A program made the translations under genes and the position numbers. 64,000 nt of DNA from Gordonia alkanivorans NBRC 16433 (GTDB lineage: Bacteria; Actinomycetota; Actinomycetes; Mycobacteriales; Mycobacteriaceae), in the NCBI RefSeq assembly GCF_000225505.1, contig NZ_BACI01000014.1:1-64000 (forward strand), given 5' to 3'. How positions within the stretch are numbered: the first letter of the stretch is position 1; every line of letters starts with the position of its first letter. Shown one piece after another: positions 62,273 through 64,000 of this stretch. The notes under the pieces were generated by a model that was not told the origin of the DNA, ran no database searches, and worked only from the letters and a program-made list of their open reading frames with translations.

Positions 62273-63172
62273 GTGCCCGCGATCGCGATCCAGGAGCTGA
62301 CCAAGTCGTTCGACCATGTCAGGGCCCTCGACGCCTTCGACCTGACCGTCACCGAGGGCGAGGTCCACGGATTCCTGGGACCCAACGGCTCCGGCAAGAC
62401 CACCACCATCCGTGTTCTGCTCGGATTGCTGCGCGCGGATTCGGGCGTCGTCCGCGTCCTGGACCGAGATCCGTGGCGCGACAACGTGAATCTGCACGGC
62501 CGCATCGCGTATGTACCCGGAGAGGTGAATCTGTGGCCGGGCGTGACCGGCGGAGAGGTCATCGATCTCCTGTGCAACCTCCGCGGTGACCGTGACCGGC
62601 GTCGTCGTGACGAATTGATCGAGCGATTCGAACTCGACCCGCGGAAGAAGGCCCGGACCTATTCGAAGGGCAACCGGCAGAAGGTCGCCTTGATCGCCGC
62701 GCTGGCCTCCGACGCCGAACTGCTCCTGCTCGACGAGCCGACGTCCGGTCTGGATCCGCTCAAGGAGGCCGAGTTCCAGCGGTGCATCCAGGAGGAACGC
62801 CGGAACGGTCGCACCGTTCTGCTGTCGAGTCACATCCTGGCCCAGGTCGAGGCGCTCTGCGACCGGGTCACCCTCATCCGGGCCGGGCGGACGGTGGACA
62901 GCGGATCACTGTCGGAGCTGCGCCACCTCGGTCGGCTCGAGATCAGTGCCGAGACCGCCCACGATCCCTCGACGCTCGACGCGGTCCCCGGCGTGCACGA
63001 CCTGATCCGCGACGGACACCGCATCCGCTGCACCGTCGACGCCGCCGCCCTGGACACCGTGGTGCGCGAACTCGCGACCCTGGGTGTCCACGATCTGACC
63101 AGCGCCCCGCCGACGCTGGAGGACATCTTCCTCCGGCACTACGGAACCGGCACCCGGGCGACTGGGGCCTGA
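62273..63172 (+). CDS. ABC transporter ATP-binding protein
   Basis: 299-aa ABC ATPase of the drug/polyketide exporter type. Walker [10 protein letters not shown] at 36-44, Q-loop region [13 protein letters not shown], a signature YSKGNRQKV in place of LSGGQ, Walker [14 protein letters not shown] and the H-loop SSHIL. A C-terminal extension of about 75 residues follows. The GTG at 62273 begins the reading frame. The downstream permease starts after 9 bases with a GAGGAG site. Confidence 0.9.
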   Translation: MPAIAIQELTKSFDHVRALDAFDLTVTEGEVHGFLGPNGSGKTTTIRVLLGLLRADSGVVRVLDRDPWRDNVNLHGRIAYVPGEVNLWPGVTGGEVIDLLCNLRGDRDRRRRDELIERFELDPRKKARTYSKGNRQKVALIAALASDAELLLLDEPTSGLDPLKEAEFQRCIQEERRNGRTVLLSSHILAQVEALCDRVTLIRAGRTVDSGSLSELRHLGRLEISAETAHDPSTLDAVPGVHDLIRDGHRIRCTVDAAALDTVVRELATLGVHDLTSAPPTLEDIFLRHYGTGTRATGA

Positions 63173-63181
63173 GGAGATCCG

Positions 63182-64000
63182 ATGGCGGAGATCGAGATGG
63201 TGCAGGTCGCGGAGCGGAACACGGTACGTGGCGCCGGACGGACTGCGGACGCCACCGGGCTCCGAACACTTCTGAAGTTCTACGTTCGGCGCGAACGAGC
63301 CGCGCTCGTGGCGTGGATCGGCGGTACCGCCGCCCTGGTGGGATTCCAGGCCGTCGCCAGCCAGAACCTCTACGACACCCCGGCCAAGCTGGCCGCCCTC
63401 CGCGAGACCATCGGCGGAAGTCCCGCGGTGATCGCGCTCGGCGGCCCGGAGCAGCTGCTCGCCACCATCGGCGGCGAGGTCGTGTTCGAGATATTCGGCT
63501 ATGCCGCCATCGTTCTCGGACTCATGTCGATGTTTCTCGTCGGTCGCCACACGCGTACCGACGAGGAGAACGGTCGCGCCGAACTCCTCCGCTCGACGCG
63601 GGTCGGCCGCGATGCGCCGGTCGCGACCGCATTGACTCTTGCGGCCGTCGCGAATCTTGCCGCCGGGGTCGCCGTCGTGATCACCGCCGTCGCCACCGGC
63701 CTCCCGCTCGGCGGTTCCGTACTCTTCGGCGCGGCACTGGCCGGAGTGGGCCTCACCTTCGCGACACTGACGGCACTGGCCGCGCAGATCTTCGAGAATC
63801 CCCGCAGCGTCTACGGTTCGATCACCGCGATGCTCGGGCTGGCGTATGTGCTGCGGGCGATCGGTGATGTCGGCAACGGAGCGATGTCGTGGCTCTCCCC
63901 CATCGGCTGGGGTCAGCGCACGTACCCGTACGTCGACGACAGGTGGTGGCCGATCCTGCTTCCACTCGTGGCAGCGACGCTGACCATCGCAGCCGCCGTG
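63182..64000 (+). CDS. ABC transporter permease (partial, 3' end outside window)
   Basis: First 273 residues of a multi-pass permease paired with the upstream ATPase. It shows membrane helices at about 40-58, 102-118, 145-165, 175-198 and later. The TLLKFYVRRERAALVAWIGG opening and the YGSITAMLGLAYVLRAIGD stretch resemble exporters of polyketide-type antibiotics in actinomycetes. Substrate unknown. The frame runs off the right edge. Confidence 0.85.
   Translation, partial: MAEIEMVQVAERNTVRGAGRTADATGLRTLLKFYVRRERAALVAWIGGTAALVGFQAVASQNLYDTPAKLAALRETIGGSPAVIALGGPEQLLATIGGEVVFEIFGYAAIVLGLMSMFLVGRHTRTDEENGRAELLRSTRVGRDAPVATALTLAAVANLAAGVAVVITAVATGLPLGGSVLFGAALAGVGLTFATLTALAAQIFENPRSVYGSITAMLGLAYVLRAIGDVGNGAMSWLSPIGWGQRTYPYVDDRWWPILLPLVAATLTIAAAV

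Overview
The window is high-GC DNA from an actinomycete of the order Mycobacteriales. A Gordonia-like organism fits best. Three things point there: phosphatidylinositol mannoside genes (pimA, patA, pgsA); a gene order that, from what I know of the family, closely tracks the Mycobacterium tuberculosis stretch Rv2538c to Rv2614c; and many GTG starts with ATGA/GTGA start-stop overlaps. The genus is inferred and was not tested by a search.

Layout. Bases 1-5976 (minus strand) hold a shikimate block: aroB (runs off the left edge), aroK, aroC, a small prepilin peptidase, aroE and mltG. RuvX, alaS and rarA follow, then a phosphotransferase-family gene with a dense palindromic upstream region. Bases 11944-19174 are a three-gene, start-stop coupled operon of two transglutaminase-like proteins around a fused ATP-grasp/alpha-E protein, a peptide-modification system whose product is unknown. 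Next come aspS, two plus-strand metalloprotein genes, hisS, a metallo-beta-lactamase-fold hydrolase, a membrane-anchored cyclophilin, relA and apt, then a lipoprotein with secF, secD and yajC, ruvB-ruvA-ruvC, a YebC regulator, pdxT and an acyl-CoA thioesterase. Bases 40255-42545 carry a signalling group: a stand-alone LuxR-type regulator with a striking promoter, an FHA-like regulator and a PP2C phosphatase.

The main irregularity is at 42645-44293. The last nine codons of pdxS occur twice as a perfect 29-bp direct repeat. The repeats bound about 1.6 kb of atypical DNA whose only convincing gene is a DUF4268 protein with a PD-(D/E)XK-like core. This looks like a small genomic island inserted at the 3' end of pdxS, with the gene end restored. 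No integrase is visible.

To the right are pdxS, a LemA-like membrane protein, and the coupled pimA-patA-pgsA-HIT-thrS block. A plus-strand group follows: a large OtsB1-like trehalose-phosphatase/GH65 fusion, an alpha/beta hydrolase and an AdhE-type bifunctional dehydrogenase, with a convergent GT87-like membrane glycosyltransferase. A tRNA cluster (Val-CAC on minus; Gly-GCC, Cys-GCA, Val-GAC, Gly-GCC on plus) has clear promoters and terminators. The right end holds a secreted-protein gene broken by an in-frame TAA, then an ABC exporter pair whose permease runs off the edge.

Most of the window is conserved housekeeping sequence. The accessory or less-explained parts are the pdxS-end island, the transglutaminase/ATP-grasp operon, the regulator promoters at 40802-40865 and 11832-11859, and the interrupted secreted protein.
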